Shown here in pieces: positions 55,884-64,000 of a stretch of 64,000 nt of DNA. The notes under the pieces are model-generated. The model ran no database searches, had not been told where the DNA came from, and was given only the letters and a program-made list of their open reading frames with translations. How positions within the stretch are numbered: the first letter of the stretch is position 1; every line of letters starts with the position of its first letter. This DNA comes from Puniceicoccaceae bacterium (GTDB taxonomy: Bacteria > Verrucomicrobiota > Verrucomicrobiia > Opitutales > JAFGAQ01): NCBI GenBank assembly GCA_040224245.1, contig JBEGIR010000063.1, positions 1 to 64,000 of the forward strand, written 5' to 3'. Both the position numbers and the translations under genes were made by a program.

Positions 55884-56498
55884 GAGAGCACTTAATCCAG
55901 GTTTTGATCGGCTTTCAATGGGAAATCAGTCTTGCGGGGAGCATGGGGAAGCAATGGGAAAATGATGGGGGTTGTAAGTATCTCAAGCCGCACTGTGCTT
56001 CGGGTCAAAAGGCTTCTGGAAAATCAGGATCCTGAAATCCTGTGCGGTGTAGGAGGATTTGATATTCGAGAAGCATTCTGCAGATGCTGAAAATCTGCAT
56101 TTTGCATCACACATGCAATCGAACTTTGACTGCTGATCGACTGGATTGGAGCACCACTTTTCGACAGGTGGAATGCTTTGTTTCGTGCACCAGAATCTTT
56201 CCAGAAATTGCTTATGATGAAATTGTGAAAAAAATGTGAATAAGCTTGCAAATGTCGACACTGGAGGTATTAAGGGTTTTACGAAATGTTTATAAAACGA
56301 CATAGGTCGCTTTTGTTAGCGTAACGTAAAGGGATGATTTTGTGTGAAAGCGTTGTCAAAGTATCGAAGTTGAATCAAAAAATCCACGCTTTGGTCTTTA
56401 CTTTATTCGATATTGATGAACCATTTTATACGATAGCCGAAAAAGCTAATCACGCATATTCATTCATATCCAAATCATAACTCAAACAATCGAATATC
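55884..56498. promoter_or_regulatory. Long divergent intergenic region (bat operon / pilin)
   Basis: Over 600 bases without a supportable gene; it must contain the promoters of both divergent transcripts. It is AT-rich towards the pilin (56330-56480). The single long minus frame (55983-56303) has an unlikely composition. I could not assign a sigma-54 or other box with confidence. Confidence 0.45.
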
Positions 56499-56825
56499 AT
56501 GAAAAATAATAAAGGTTTCACACTCGTCGAAATCATGATCGTTGTCGTCATTATCGGATTGCTTGCTGCCATGGCCGTTCCCGCATTCCAGCAGGTGCGT
56601 AAGTCCTCATCGGAAAAGGCAGCCCTGAATGACCTCCGCCAGATCGCTGCAGCTGCAGACCAGTATTTTCTGGAAGAAGGTGCAACCACAGTAACAGTTG
56701 AAGCACTCGTTCCGACTTACATCAAGACGCTCAACGCCAACAACACCTATCCGACGTCGGTGAATTCAAGCGATAACAGCATCGTTGCAAACACTCCATT
56801 TGGGGATGTGACCTACGACATGTAA
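56499..56825 (+). CDS. Type IV pilin/pseudopilin-like protein
   Basis: A 108-residue protein with the class III leader MKNNKG followed by FTLVEIMIVVVIIGLLAAMAVPAFQ (read in parts), the N-methylation/transmembrane motif; cleavage is expected after Gly6 with Glu5 of the mature protein present. The rest is a short globular domain with GDVTYDM at the end and no Cys pair. It resembles PilA or a GspG/H-type pseudopilin; the call between them is open. A strong terminator follows. Confidence 0.93.
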   Translation: MKNNKGFTLVEIMIVVVIIGLLAAMAVPAFQQVRKSSSEKAALNDLRQIAAAADQYFLEEGATTVTVEALVPTYIKTLNANNTYPTSVNSSDNSIVANTPFGDVTYDM

Positions 56826-56857
56826 GGGGAATCTCTTCACAGCCAATTTTTGGATTG

Positions 56858-56885
56858 CCGCTTCCTTCGGGAAGCGGTTTTTTTT
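56858..56885 (+). terminator. Intrinsic terminator of the pilin gene
   Basis: CCGCTTCC-TTCG-GGAAGCGG (56858-56877) is followed by eight T residues, a textbook structure. It ends just four bases before the start codon of the next gene. Confidence 0.93.
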
Positions 56886-56888
56886 GGC

Positions 56889-58724
56889 ATGCTCCATAAA
56901 CGCCTCTTGCTCTTTGCAGTGCTGGCTCTGTTCCTTGGTTCAGTCGGATATTTCCTGTTGCCTCCGGCGTTGGCCAACAGCCTCTATCAGCGCATCGCCT
57001 ACCCAGTCATTCTGCTGCACTGGGTGTTACTGGGAGTTGCGATTTGGAAGTGCCAGTGGTTTCGGCCTGCTGCGCTGAAAGCAGTGATGCAACCGGGCCA
57101 GCGTCTCCTGCTCGTATTGTTTCTTGCCTCTGGAACTCTGTTCACCGTACATCACCGTTGTGAATTTAAAACGCTGGGGGATGAGGCACTCGTGGCGTCG
57201 GTGTCGCAAAACTTACACCTCAATCGTTCACCGGAATTCATTTGGAGAGCCTATTCCATTGATGGCAGTTTTTCGGTAGTAGAAGCCAAGCCTGAGAAAC
57301 GCCCTATCGGCTTTGCGGTGTTGCTCAGTGTCGTTCATGATCTCACGGGTTATCGTGTCGAAAATGGCTTTTACCTGAATCTCATGCTTGGCTGGCTGAT
57401 GCTGGCACTGCTGGCATGGCTTGGAAATCGCCTTGCTGGTCGATGGGGAGCTGCCGCCGGTCTAGTGTTGGTCCCTTCGATCCCCATGATTTCCTACTAT
57501 GCGCATGGCAGTGGGATTGATCACCCCATGATGGTGATGATCTTGGTTGTCTTGTGCCTGGGGCTTCAATGGGCGAGGACGGACAGGGATCCCATGTCCT
57601 TGCTGGCTTACCTTTACGCAGCGGTCTTGCTCAGTGTGATCCGATATGAAGCCTTTCTCTTCCTCGGTCCAGTTGCGCTCTCGATTCTGATCGTGAAGTG
57701 GCGTGACCGTGAATGGGATTTGCCATGGGGAACCTTTACCACCCTGCCCATGTTGCTGCTGATTCCCCTTCAGCAAGCGGCCTTTCGCATCAACGAGAGT
57801 TTTTGGGAACTGGAGATGCGACCCGAGGCGACCACGGTGTTTTCCCTGAACTATCTGTTCGATAATTTGGGACGGGCGGTATTGTTTTTCTTCGATACCA
57901 GCAACGTCTTCCCCAACTCTCCCGTCGTGTCGGCTTTGGCAGCGGTTGCTTTTATCGGAATGCTACTGGTACTCATGCGAACGATACGCAGCCGAGAAGT
58001 GATCCGTGGAGAGCAGTGGGTGTTTGTTCTGATGTGCCTTGGTATGTTGGCACACTTTGCGTTGATCATGGTCTATTTTTATGGGCAGATCGATTCCCTG
58101 ATGCTGCATCGGTTTTCGCTACCGTTTTGCCTGTTTCTGCTCATCGCCTGCATCTGGCCATTACGGCATCTTCGTTCGACTATTGCAAAATCCGCCTGGC
58201 TCGCTGGCGTGGCGTTGGGGCTGGTGTTTTATTCCATTCCGACAGCCGCGACCCATGCCTACGAAGATCGATATTTTCCTGCTACTCATGCGAGCTGGGT
58301 GAAAGCGTTTGTCGCTGAGCGTGGCAACCAACATTACATGGTGGTGGATTTTAACCCACTGCTTTGGACAACGCGAGGAGTGAGTGCGATTCCCTATGCC
58401 CGTGCAAACTTCTCGAAGGAGCGCATCCACTACCAGCTGTCGGAGGGTGCCATGCGAACGATCTATGTCATTGAGGCGCATACGCGCGATGAAAAAACGG
58501 GTCGGTTTGTACACACAGCAGATGCTTCGCTGGAACCTGTCTTTGAACTCAAGACGCTCTCGTCGGAGTTCATCAATCCATCACTGCGCATGGTATTGAA
58601 GCAAATTGTTGGGGTCGAGATGCCAGCTGATGGCGAAGATGACAAAAAAAAGGGTTCTGGTGATGAAAATGACACACAAGTGAAACTCAACCACGAGCAG
58701 TTGTATTATTTGAATTTACCCTGA
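56889..58724 (+). CDS. GT-C-like polytopic glycosyltransferase
   Basis: A 611-residue protein with about ten or more membrane helices. An early loop reads FKTLGDEALVASVSQNLHLNRSPE, with acidic residues where GT-C enzymes (PMT/ArnT type) keep their catalytic Asp/Glu. The C-terminal ~130 residues are soluble, ending in an acidic tail (DGEDDKKKGSGDENDTQ). Start ATG 56889 lies immediately after the pilin terminator and has no clear ribosome site. Probably transfers a lipid-linked sugar; target unknown. Confidence 0.78.
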   Translation: MLHKRLLLFAVLALFLGSVGYFLLPPALANSLYQRIAYPVILLHWVLLGVAIWKCQWFRPAALKAVMQPGQRLLLVLFLASGTLFTVHHRCEFKTLGDEALVASVSQNLHLNRSPEFIWRAYSIDGSFSVVEAKPEKRPIGFAVLLSVVHDLTGYRVENGFYLNLMLGWLMLALLAWLGNRLAGRWGAAAGLVLVPSIPMISYYAHGSGIDHPMMVMILVVLCLGLQWARTDRDPMSLLAYLYAAVLLSVIRYEAFLFLGPVALSILIVKWRDREWDLPWGTFTTLPMLLLIPLQQAAFRINESFWELEMRPEATTVFSLNYLFDNLGRAVLFFFDTSNVFPNSPVVSALAAVAFIGMLLVLMRTIRSREVIRGEQWVFVLMCLGMLAHFALIMVYFYGQIDSLMLHRFSLPFCLFLLIACIWPLRHLRSTIAKSAWLAGVALGLVFYSIPTAATHAYEDRYFPATHASWVKAFVAERGNQHYMVVDFNPLLWTTRGVSAIPYARANFSKERIHYQLSEGAMRTIYVIEAHTRDEKTGRFVHTADASLEPVFELKTLSSEFINPSLRMVLKQIVGVEMPADGEDDKKKGSGDENDTQVKLNHEQLYYLNLP

Positions 58725-58769
58725 ACTGGATTGTGCGGTGTGCTAAAGTTCCCTTGGAAACTCTGAGGG

Positions 58770-60701
58770 TCAGGATGACGGAGGAAGAATTGCCTGCATT
58801 TGTTCTGGAGATGCAGGGTTCACTCGGTAGAAAAGACAGTTGTCCGTTTCCCTGATCAATTCCAGCCATTCGGGTATTTGCGTTTGTTTCAAATCAACGA
58901 GGTGTGGGAAGAAAAAGGCACTTTCGGAGGTTTGAAGGGCGCGAGTTCCATAGGGGATGTAGCGCAGTTTTGCATTTACGCCATCCTTGAGCAGGTAAAG
59001 TGTGTCAACTTTTGCGGCGGTGAGAAACTCCTGAATGTTGGGGAAAGTTCCTGACTCCGAATTCTGCTGATGAAAGAGCATGCGCATGGCACGAAACATG
59101 CCCTGCTTGTTTTCCCAATAGAAGGTTCCAAACACTGGAAAATCGGTGTAGTAGCCGAGATGCACGCTGTCTGAAGGTAAAGCGAGAATGGATGTGGACT
59201 CACCTTCCATGAACTCACGGATGCTGGCACTGTCCAGTGCATAGTTATAGGACCGTTGCAGGTTGATTGGCAGTGCTTTGACATCGGCAAAGTGTTCGAG
59301 GTCACGGGTCAACCCGTTAAGCGTTTGCGTCTGATGAATCTGGAGCAGCAACAGCAGCGAGAGTATCAGGGAACTCGCCCAGTTGCGCAGCTCCAGTCTG
59401 AGGAGACTGACAGTCAGGAGTGCAATGCCCGGCCAAATGAAATCTGACACTCGCGTTTGTTGCAGGTAAAACAACAGGATGATTCCGCAATAGGCCAACA
59501 GGAACATCGGTGCATTGCCCAAGCGATGGAATGGCCATCGCACGACAGCAATGAGTAACGCAAGCAGGAATAAGGGCAGCAGCGCATTTGCATCGAAGAG
59601 GCTTGGAAGACTTCCGGCCTGGCTTTCCTGAATCATCGATACCCAGCGAGCAACAAACGCATCACTGAGTGTGTACCAGGCCGGCAGATTGAAGAGTATG
59701 ATGAGTGCAAGTGCAGCGAGCAGCAGCCCAGGGTAGATGATCCATCGCCACTGCAGGCTTATGAATGAGGCGCGGGATCGACAGAACCGGATCCACTCTG
59801 GGATCAGGGGGGTCCCTGCCAGTAATAGTGCGGCATAGATGGGGTTTGGACACTCCAGATGAATGCTCCAGTGAGGTGCATAGTCGAGCAGATAACTTGC
59901 GATGATAATGAAACTGGCGCAACCGGACCAGATGAACCAGTTTTTTCGCAAGGTTGTGGACGGGTGGGATAAAATGAGGGGAATGGGAATCAGACTGGCA
60001 AGCAGTATGATTACGGCAGACAATGCACTGGTCCAGAACAGAAAACCCAATAGCAGGCCGGAATAGATCCAGTCGCGCCTGTGCTTGTGGAGATTGAGCC
60101 GGAGCACGGACAGTAGAAAAAGCATTGTCAGCACGATGTGAAGCACATGGTGATCGGGTGAGCGAACGCCGTATTTGCCCCCACCCAATAACAGAAGCAA
60201 GATCGGAATCGTGAAAAACCCATTCATCCCAAAGGTTCGCAAGGCAATAAAAGTAATGGGAAGGGTGAAGAGCAGCAGATAGGTGGGATTGCTGAGGGAG
60301 CTGGCTTTGGCGATTGAAGTATCCAGCGTGTCTCCAGTGACCCATGAATGCACCGTTCCCAAGCCTCTGAGCCACCAGGAATGTGGGGAAGGCCAAAGCA
60401 GTGGACGACCGTAGGGGTGATTGTCCGTAGTGGTCCAACGCGGCAAACGAATGCGTCCATCCTTCGCGGCCTCCTGGCTGTGCATGATCCACTGTAGTGA
60501 ATCGGGATCACCTACCACCACTGAGCGATGGGAGGGCAGTCCGTTTTCCGGAAGAATCAAGGTGGCTGCGATTGCGTGATCGTATCGAAGCGATGCAGCC
60601 CAATGGAACAGGCTCCAGATGCATGAGACTGCGAGCAGTATCCAAAGGGAGCGGCTCTGACGGTGCAATGGGGCAGACGAGGAGAGTTCGACGGGTTGCA
60701 T
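58770..60701 (-). CDS. Polytopic membrane protein, STT3/GT-C-like
   Basis: A 643-residue protein with roughly twelve membrane helices. The first external loop contains VVGDPDSLQWIMHSQEAAKDGRIRLPRW (in parts), and a later loop GVRSPDHHVLHIVL; acidic/DHH-type loops like these occur in STT3-type oligosaccharyltransferase relatives. The final ~150 residues form a soluble domain. Function is inferred from general plan only. It converges with the preceding GT-C gene and diverges from the following one. Confidence 0.72.
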   Translation of the reverse strand: MQPVELSSSAPLHRQSRSLWILLAVSCIWSLFHWAASLRYDHAIAATLILPENGLPSHRSVVVGDPDSLQWIMHSQEAAKDGRIRLPRWTTTDNHPYGRPLLWPSPHSWWLRGLGTVHSWVTGDTLDTSIAKASSLSNPTYLLLFTLPITFIALRTFGMNGFFTIPILLLLLGGGKYGVRSPDHHVLHIVLTMLFLLSVLRLNLHKHRRDWIYSGLLLGFLFWTSALSAVIILLASLIPIPLILSHPSTTLRKNWFIWSGCASFIIIASYLLDYAPHWSIHLECPNPIYAALLLAGTPLIPEWIRFCRSRASFISLQWRWIIYPGLLLAALALIILFNLPAWYTLSDAFVARWVSMIQESQAGSLPSLFDANALLPLFLLALLIAVVRWPFHRLGNAPMFLLAYCGIILLFYLQQTRVSDFIWPGIALLTVSLLRLELRNWASSLILSLLLLLQIHQTQTLNGLTRDLEHFADVKALPINLQRSYNYALDSASIREFMEGESTSILALPSDSVHLGYYTDFPVFGTFYWENKQGMFRAMRMLFHQQNSESGTFPNIQEFLTAAKVDTLYLLKDGVNAKLRYIPYGTRALQTSESAFFFPHLVDLKQTQIPEWLELIRETDNCLFYRVNPASPEQMQAILPPSS

Positions 60702-60952
60702 GATGATGGGAGTGGCGGTTGTTGCGGCGTGTATTGGGCTTCAATAGAGTCGGATAGGCTCTGGCGACGAAGGAAATACGATGTCTCCGAACAGCGCAAT
60801 CTCACAGTACCCGTGAGGGTCGGATGCATCATCGAGATGATCCCTACGCATGGGAAGTTGTCTGGAGCCATTCTTGTTGCCAGTTGTTGATGAGCCGTTT
60901 TTCAATGGGGGATGTCTCTTCTCCTGCATGCCGTTCCAGATTGTTGTTGCCC

Positions 60953-62569
60953 ATGAATCGACGTGATGTGCTCTACCTGAGTCTTCCCGTGCTGACTGCA
61001 CTCGTGTTCGTGACAGTCAGTAACCATGTATGGGAAGATTTTTTGATCACCTTTCGTTTCAGCCGCAATCTGGCCGAGGGCAATGGATTGGTCTATCATA
61101 CCGGAGAGTGGGTGCATGGATTTACCTCGGTATTCAATACACTGCTTCCGGCTTTATTTGACTGGATGCTTCCGAGTGAAAGCATCTACCCGGCACTTTG
61201 GATGTACCGTCTGGTCTGCATCGCGGTGTTTTCGATGGCCGTATTCTGGGTAGCGCGTACCCTTCGTGAGCTGGGGAGTCCAGAATGGATCGTGCTGATG
61301 GCGGCACTGTTGCTCTCCCTGGACATCAAGTCGGTTGCGTTTACAACGAATGGTCAGGAAGTGGCGTTCATGCTGTTTTTCTTGGCATTGGCATTTCGGA
61401 TCATTGCGTTGGGTCTGCCAGGATCTCATTGGAAGATCGCATGTTGTGCGGCGGGATGGCTCTACACGCGACCGGATGGGGTGGTTTACGCAACCGTTTT
61501 ATTTGGAGCGGCGGTGTTGTTTGCCAGCAAGAACCGTTGGGCCAGTGTTCGAAGTGTGTTGCTTGGAGCGGGAATGACGGCACTGCTCTATCTGCCCTGG
61601 ATGTTAATGGTTTGGCATTTTTACGGGAGTCCGGTTCCTCACACCATCCTTGCCAAGGTGGGAGCCTACACGACGGAATCCGGGGGAATATTTCTATTGG
61701 AAATGCTGGCAACGACACCAAGGATTCTTCTGAGTTTGTACAATCCGGTGTATACGGATGGCTACTATGAGCCGCTCAGTGGGTTGGTATTTGTTTTCCT
61801 GGTCCTGGGATTCGCTCTTGGAGGGCTGCTGGGGGGACGGTCCTCACGGGGGTTGCATGCAACCTTCGTTATGGCATTTCTGATGATGGGATGTTATTTG
61901 GCGTATGGATATCTGAAGGTGGGCATTGTGTTTCCTTGGTATAAACCTGCGGTTGCCTGGTTGGGCTACCTCAGTGCATTTATTGCTTTTTCTGAGATTT
62001 GGAAACGTTTTGAAAATCGAACTGTGCTTCGTCGTTGGCTGCAGGTGTCCGCAACATGTATGATCGCACTGGCAGGATTTTCTTACCTGGCGGGCACGGT
62101 GCAGCTGACCACCCATCAGCACCTGATCGAAAATGGGGTGCGCAAGGCGACTGGAGAATGGCTGGCAGCCCATGCAAAACCGGGAGACCGGGTGCATTCC
62201 GAACCCATCGGTTACATCGGGTTCTACAGCGGGCTCAGGATGGATGACTGGCCTGGGTTGCAGAGTCCTCGGGTATTGGAGCTGCGAAAGAAACTGGGGA
62301 ATGACCGGACTGTCGTCGTGCAACATCTGCTGCCGGATTGGATGGTCCTTCGCCCGCTCGAGTTGGCATACTTTAATCAGAAACTGGTTCTGAAGCAGGC
62401 TTACGAAATTGCAGCCATTTTTGACCAGACCGACGCCCTCGATCAGCGCCCTTGGATTCCGGGCAAGCGGTATCACTACTTTGATGCAAAATACATCGTG
62501 CTGCGAAAGATTGGAGAGGAACTGCCAAGTCGATTGGACCGCGATTCAGTCATCACACAACCTCGATGA
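60953..62569 (+). CDS. Polytopic membrane protein, GT-C-like
   Basis: A 538-residue protein with about ten membrane helices. The N-terminal loop reads WEDFLITFRFSRNLAEGNGLVYHTGE followed by GFTS (in parts), a form frequent in bacterial GT-C enzymes, where the Asp after Glu is the probable catalytic site. A C-terminal soluble part (~400-538) includes DRVHSEPIGYIGFYSG. I start at ATG 60953; a longer frame exists upstream without clear support. Confidence 0.75.
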   Translation: MNRRDVLYLSLPVLTALVFVTVSNHVWEDFLITFRFSRNLAEGNGLVYHTGEWVHGFTSVFNTLLPALFDWMLPSESIYPALWMYRLVCIAVFSMAVFWVARTLRELGSPEWIVLMAALLLSLDIKSVAFTTNGQEVAFMLFFLALAFRIIALGLPGSHWKIACCAAGWLYTRPDGVVYATVLFGAAVLFASKNRWASVRSVLLGAGMTALLYLPWMLMVWHFYGSPVPHTILAKVGAYTTESGGIFLLEMLATTPRILLSLYNPVYTDGYYEPLSGLVFVFLVLGFALGGLLGGRSSRGLHATFVMAFLMMGCYLAYGYLKVGIVFPWYKPAVAWLGYLSAFIAFSEIWKRFENRTVLRRWLQVSATCMIALAGFSYLAGTVQLTTHQHLIENGVRKATGEWLAAHAKPGDRVHSEPIGYIGFYSGLRMDDWPGLQSPRVLELRKKLGNDRTVVVQHLLPDWMVLRPLELAYFNQKLVLKQAYEIAAIFDQTDALDQRPWIPGKRYHYFDAKYIVLRKIGEELPSRLDRDSVITQPR

Positions 62570-62633
62570 TTTATCATGCGAGTCCTGGAATCCATTTCGA
62601 CCTGGCGTGTCTCCATATTTCGATGCTAGTTCC

Positions 62634-62840
62634 ATGAAAGCTCCTGAAACCACACCCCATTTTGATCAGTTTGCATCGGTATTTTCACAACACTACGAAG
62701 CAAACTATGTGGATACAGACTACGTGGGTTTGTTGCGTAAACGAAGTCAAGACATGAGGCTTACGCCTAGCATTGCTACCTTCAGCGGTTTTTGCCTTCG
62801 AGAAAGTAGGTCCAGCTTTTGTCGTACTGGGTGCCAATGA
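62634..62840 (+). CDS. Short uncertain ORF, possible gene remnant
   Basis: A 68-codon frame starting MKAPETTPHFDQFASVF. The first ~45 residues look protein-like (helical, acidic), but the last ~15 (LRESRSSFCRTGCQ) are the antisense of the HNH gene end. It may be a truncated gene whose 3' part was lost. Not recognised. Confidence 0.3.
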   Translation: MKAPETTPHFDQFASVFSQHYEANYVDTDYVGLLRKRSQDMRLTPSIATFSGFCLRESRSSFCRTGCQ

Positions 62841-63381
62841 GGCTGCTGATGAATGGCCGCACTTTGGGTTTGGTGGGCTTGCGGATCAGTTTCAGTCCTG
62901 CTTCGTGGGGCAGGCGATTTGCCTTGAGTGTATTGCAGTGAATGGAGGAAGTGACGACGTTTTCCCAAGTGGTTTTGCCGCCGCGGTCGCGGGGGATGAC
63001 GTGATCGATGTTGAGCATCTTGGGTGGAAAAACCTTACCCGTGTATTGGCAGCGGTAGCCGTCCCGCTCAAAAACGCTCTGTCGGGAGAATTTGACCTCC
63101 TGAACCGGAACGCGATCAAAGGAGCGTAGCAGCAGCACCTTGGGCACATGCAGCGCGATTTTGACGGTGCGCATCACCGCCTGATTGGAACGGGGTTTGT
63201 TCTGGATGGAATGCTCAATCCATTGGGAGCAGTCATAGATCCGAAAATCCCCTTCATTGGGATCAATCACCTGAGCATGTTCCTGAAAGAGGAGAGCAAA
63301 TGCCCTTTTCGCGCCAACGACATTAATGGGTTGCCAGACGCGATTCAAAACGAGGACCTGGTGATGCTCGGTCGTCTCCAT
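62782..63381 (-). CDS. HNH endonuclease-family protein
   Basis: A 199-residue protein with an HNH module near the C-terminal half: FERDGYRCQYTGKVFPPKMLNIDHVIPRDRGG (in parts) with the His in IDHV, then WENVVTSSIHCNTLKANRL. The N-terminal ~90 residues include VLVLNRVWQPINVVGAKRAF, common to a widespread HNH subfamily. I start at ATG 63381. No restriction partner is adjacent. DNA target unknown. Confidence 0.9.
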   Translation of the reverse strand: METTEHHQVLVLNRVWQPINVVGAKRAFALLFQEHAQVIDPNEGDFRIYDCSQWIEHSIQNKPRSNQAVMRTVKIALHVPKVLLLRSFDRVPVQEVKFSRQSVFERDGYRCQYTGKVFPPKMLNIDHVIPRDRGGKTTWENVVTSSIHCNTLKANRLPHEAGLKLIRKPTKPKVRPFISSLIGTQYDKSWTYFLEGKNR

Positions 63382-63533
63382 TCTGGTGCCAATGTGAATA
63401 ACATGGGAAGCGTTGTCAAGTGGTTCGTTGGTGCGTGCCAAGGATGTCACAACGCCTTGTGCGGGCAGTGTGTTTCTTGCGTGTCGCCTGGACAGAGAAA
63501 GTGCTCACCCGAGGTGGGTCGGTTTTTGCTGAA

Positions 63534-63902
63534 TCACTCTTTCGTGACCCACTGTCCTTCGACAGTCTGATACCGGGTGCCGGGTCGCGCCAACTCCCTG
63601 AGTTGTTCGGCACGCCTGGACTGTACTCGCTCGAGAGAGGCACCGGTCTGGCGTGCGAGCATGGTGTAAACCTGGGTGCGGTCCGCATTTTCATCCTGAA
63701 CGATTTTTGCCTGAGCCTCATTCAGCGGGGCCAGTGCGGTCAGGTAGGCTTGATTGTTTTCGCCCACAAGCTGCTCAGACTTCATCTGGTCAATGGCTGG
63801 CAACCTCGCGGCCATGCGATCTTTGAGTTCGGCAGCGGATTGAGCGGATACGGAGACCGCAGTGAGCAGGAAAAGGCAGAGTGAAACAAGTTTCAATTTC
63901 AT
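63534..63902 (-). CDS. YdbL-like (DUF1318) exported protein
   Basis: A 122-residue protein with a signal peptide (KLVSLCLFLLTAVSVSA) and a mature part matching YdbL/DUF1318: LKDRMAARLPAIDQMKSE, GENNQAYL, VQDENADRTQVYTMLARQTGASLERV and GTRYQTVEGQWV. ATG 63902 is preferred over 63935. In enterobacteria it lies in the ydbH-ynbE-ydbL cluster linked to outer-membrane lipid transport. Confidence 0.87.
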   Translation of the reverse strand: MKLKLVSLCLFLLTAVSVSAQSAAELKDRMAARLPAIDQMKSEQLVGENNQAYLTALAPLNEAQAKIVQDENADRTQVYTMLARQTGASLERVQSRRAEQLRELARPGTRYQTVEGQWVTKE

Positions 63903-63953
63903 GATGGATTGTGGTTGAAAAGTGTGAATTTGCATGAGTGTGGCACTACAGGG

Positions 63954-64000
63954 TTATTCGCTCAGTTCCTGTGCCTGGGCATCAAGGTCGCCGAAGAAGT
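63954..64000 (-). CDS. Partial gene, possible YnbE-like C-terminus
   Basis: The window ends inside a minus-strand gene. Its last residues read FFGDLDAQAQELSE before the stop at 63954-63956. The position next to the YdbL-like gene suggests a YnbE-like lipoprotein, but only these 14 residues are visible, so the identity is an inference from context. Confidence 0.45.
   Translation of the reverse strand, partial: FFGDLDAQAQELSE

Noticed and set aside
55983-56303. A 106-codon minus frame before the pilin gene
   Set aside because: Composition rich in Phe and Ser with no motif; the region looks like a promoter.

Overview
The window looks like a chromosomal segment of a Gram-negative heterotrophic bacterium. 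The best guess is Verrucomicrobiota, perhaps the Opitutae/Puniceicoccales side. This rests on the gene mix and overall protein flavour and is an inference, not proven: a one-piece tmRNA, batA/batB/TPR genes, a CcoI-type copper ATPase, a CE15-type esterase and a secreted GH31, a cysteine-less prepilin peptidase, a YdbL-like gene, and GHMP kinase/NDP-sugar genes. Genes are densely packed on both strands, mostly in short operons. I see no phage, plasmid replication gene, transposase or CRISPR array.

Layout. 1-1000: tmRNA (minus) with a 3' hairpin and one small hypothetical gene. 1.5-3.4 kb: a two-domain protein joining a Fic domain to an OLD-type TOPRIM-like domain, then a tiny YqaE/Pmp3 membrane protein. 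3.4-9.7 kb: uvrA, a 36-bp tandem repeat, glutaredoxin, a YacP-like NYN protein, an M20 dipeptidase and an exported beta-carbonic anhydrase. 9.8-15.6 kb: trpC, then mazG, a YgjP-type metalloprotein, a SAM hydroxide adenosyltransferase and an alpha/beta hydrolase on plus; hslO (Hsp33) and an Lrp-like regulator on minus. 16-23.7 kb (minus): GH31 glycosidase, aldo/keto reductase, a very large FKP-like GHMP kinase fused to a UDPGP-type pyrophosphorylase, and a divergent NDP-sugar transferase. 24-31.8 kb: rsmA/ksgA, two SDR proteins, a secreted unknown, then a minus run ctpA-like S41 protease, tsaD, FKBP isomerase, rlmF.

31.9-42.5 kb: CcoI-like copper ATPase, a SprA-like protein with a lost metal ligand, a SirB1-like protein-aroE-prepilin peptidase run, cmoB and cmoA flanking an SRPBCC protein and an epimerase, and an inositol-phosphatase-like gene. 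42.5-46 kb: two facing intrinsic terminators that point to an unannotated plus-strand small RNA, a cyclophilin, tRNA-Ala(GGC) followed by a long direct repeat, and a TPR-histidine kinase. 46-52.8 kb: small membrane proteins, an RsmB-like rRNA methylase, a THUMP-type RNA methylase with a helical extension, a CE15-like esterase and an aldo/keto reductase. 52.9-55.9 kb: a batA-batB-TPR aerotolerance-type operon. 56.5-62.6 kb: a type IV pilin/pseudopilin followed by three polytopic GT-C-like membrane proteins. 62.6-64 kb: HNH nuclease, YdbL-like protein and the end of a YnbE-like gene.

How the genes may work together: the prepilin peptidase (37 kb) could process the pilin at 56.5 kb, and the nearby GT-C proteins could glycosylate it or other surface proteins. 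CmoA and CmoB together give the tRNA cmo5U34 pathway. The sugar kinase/pyrophosphorylase region, GH31 and the CE15 esterase fit polysaccharide use and activated-sugar salvage. The observations most worth following are the Fic-TOPRIM fusion, the kinase-UDPGP fusion with its divergent partner, and the orphan terminator/sRNA candidate.
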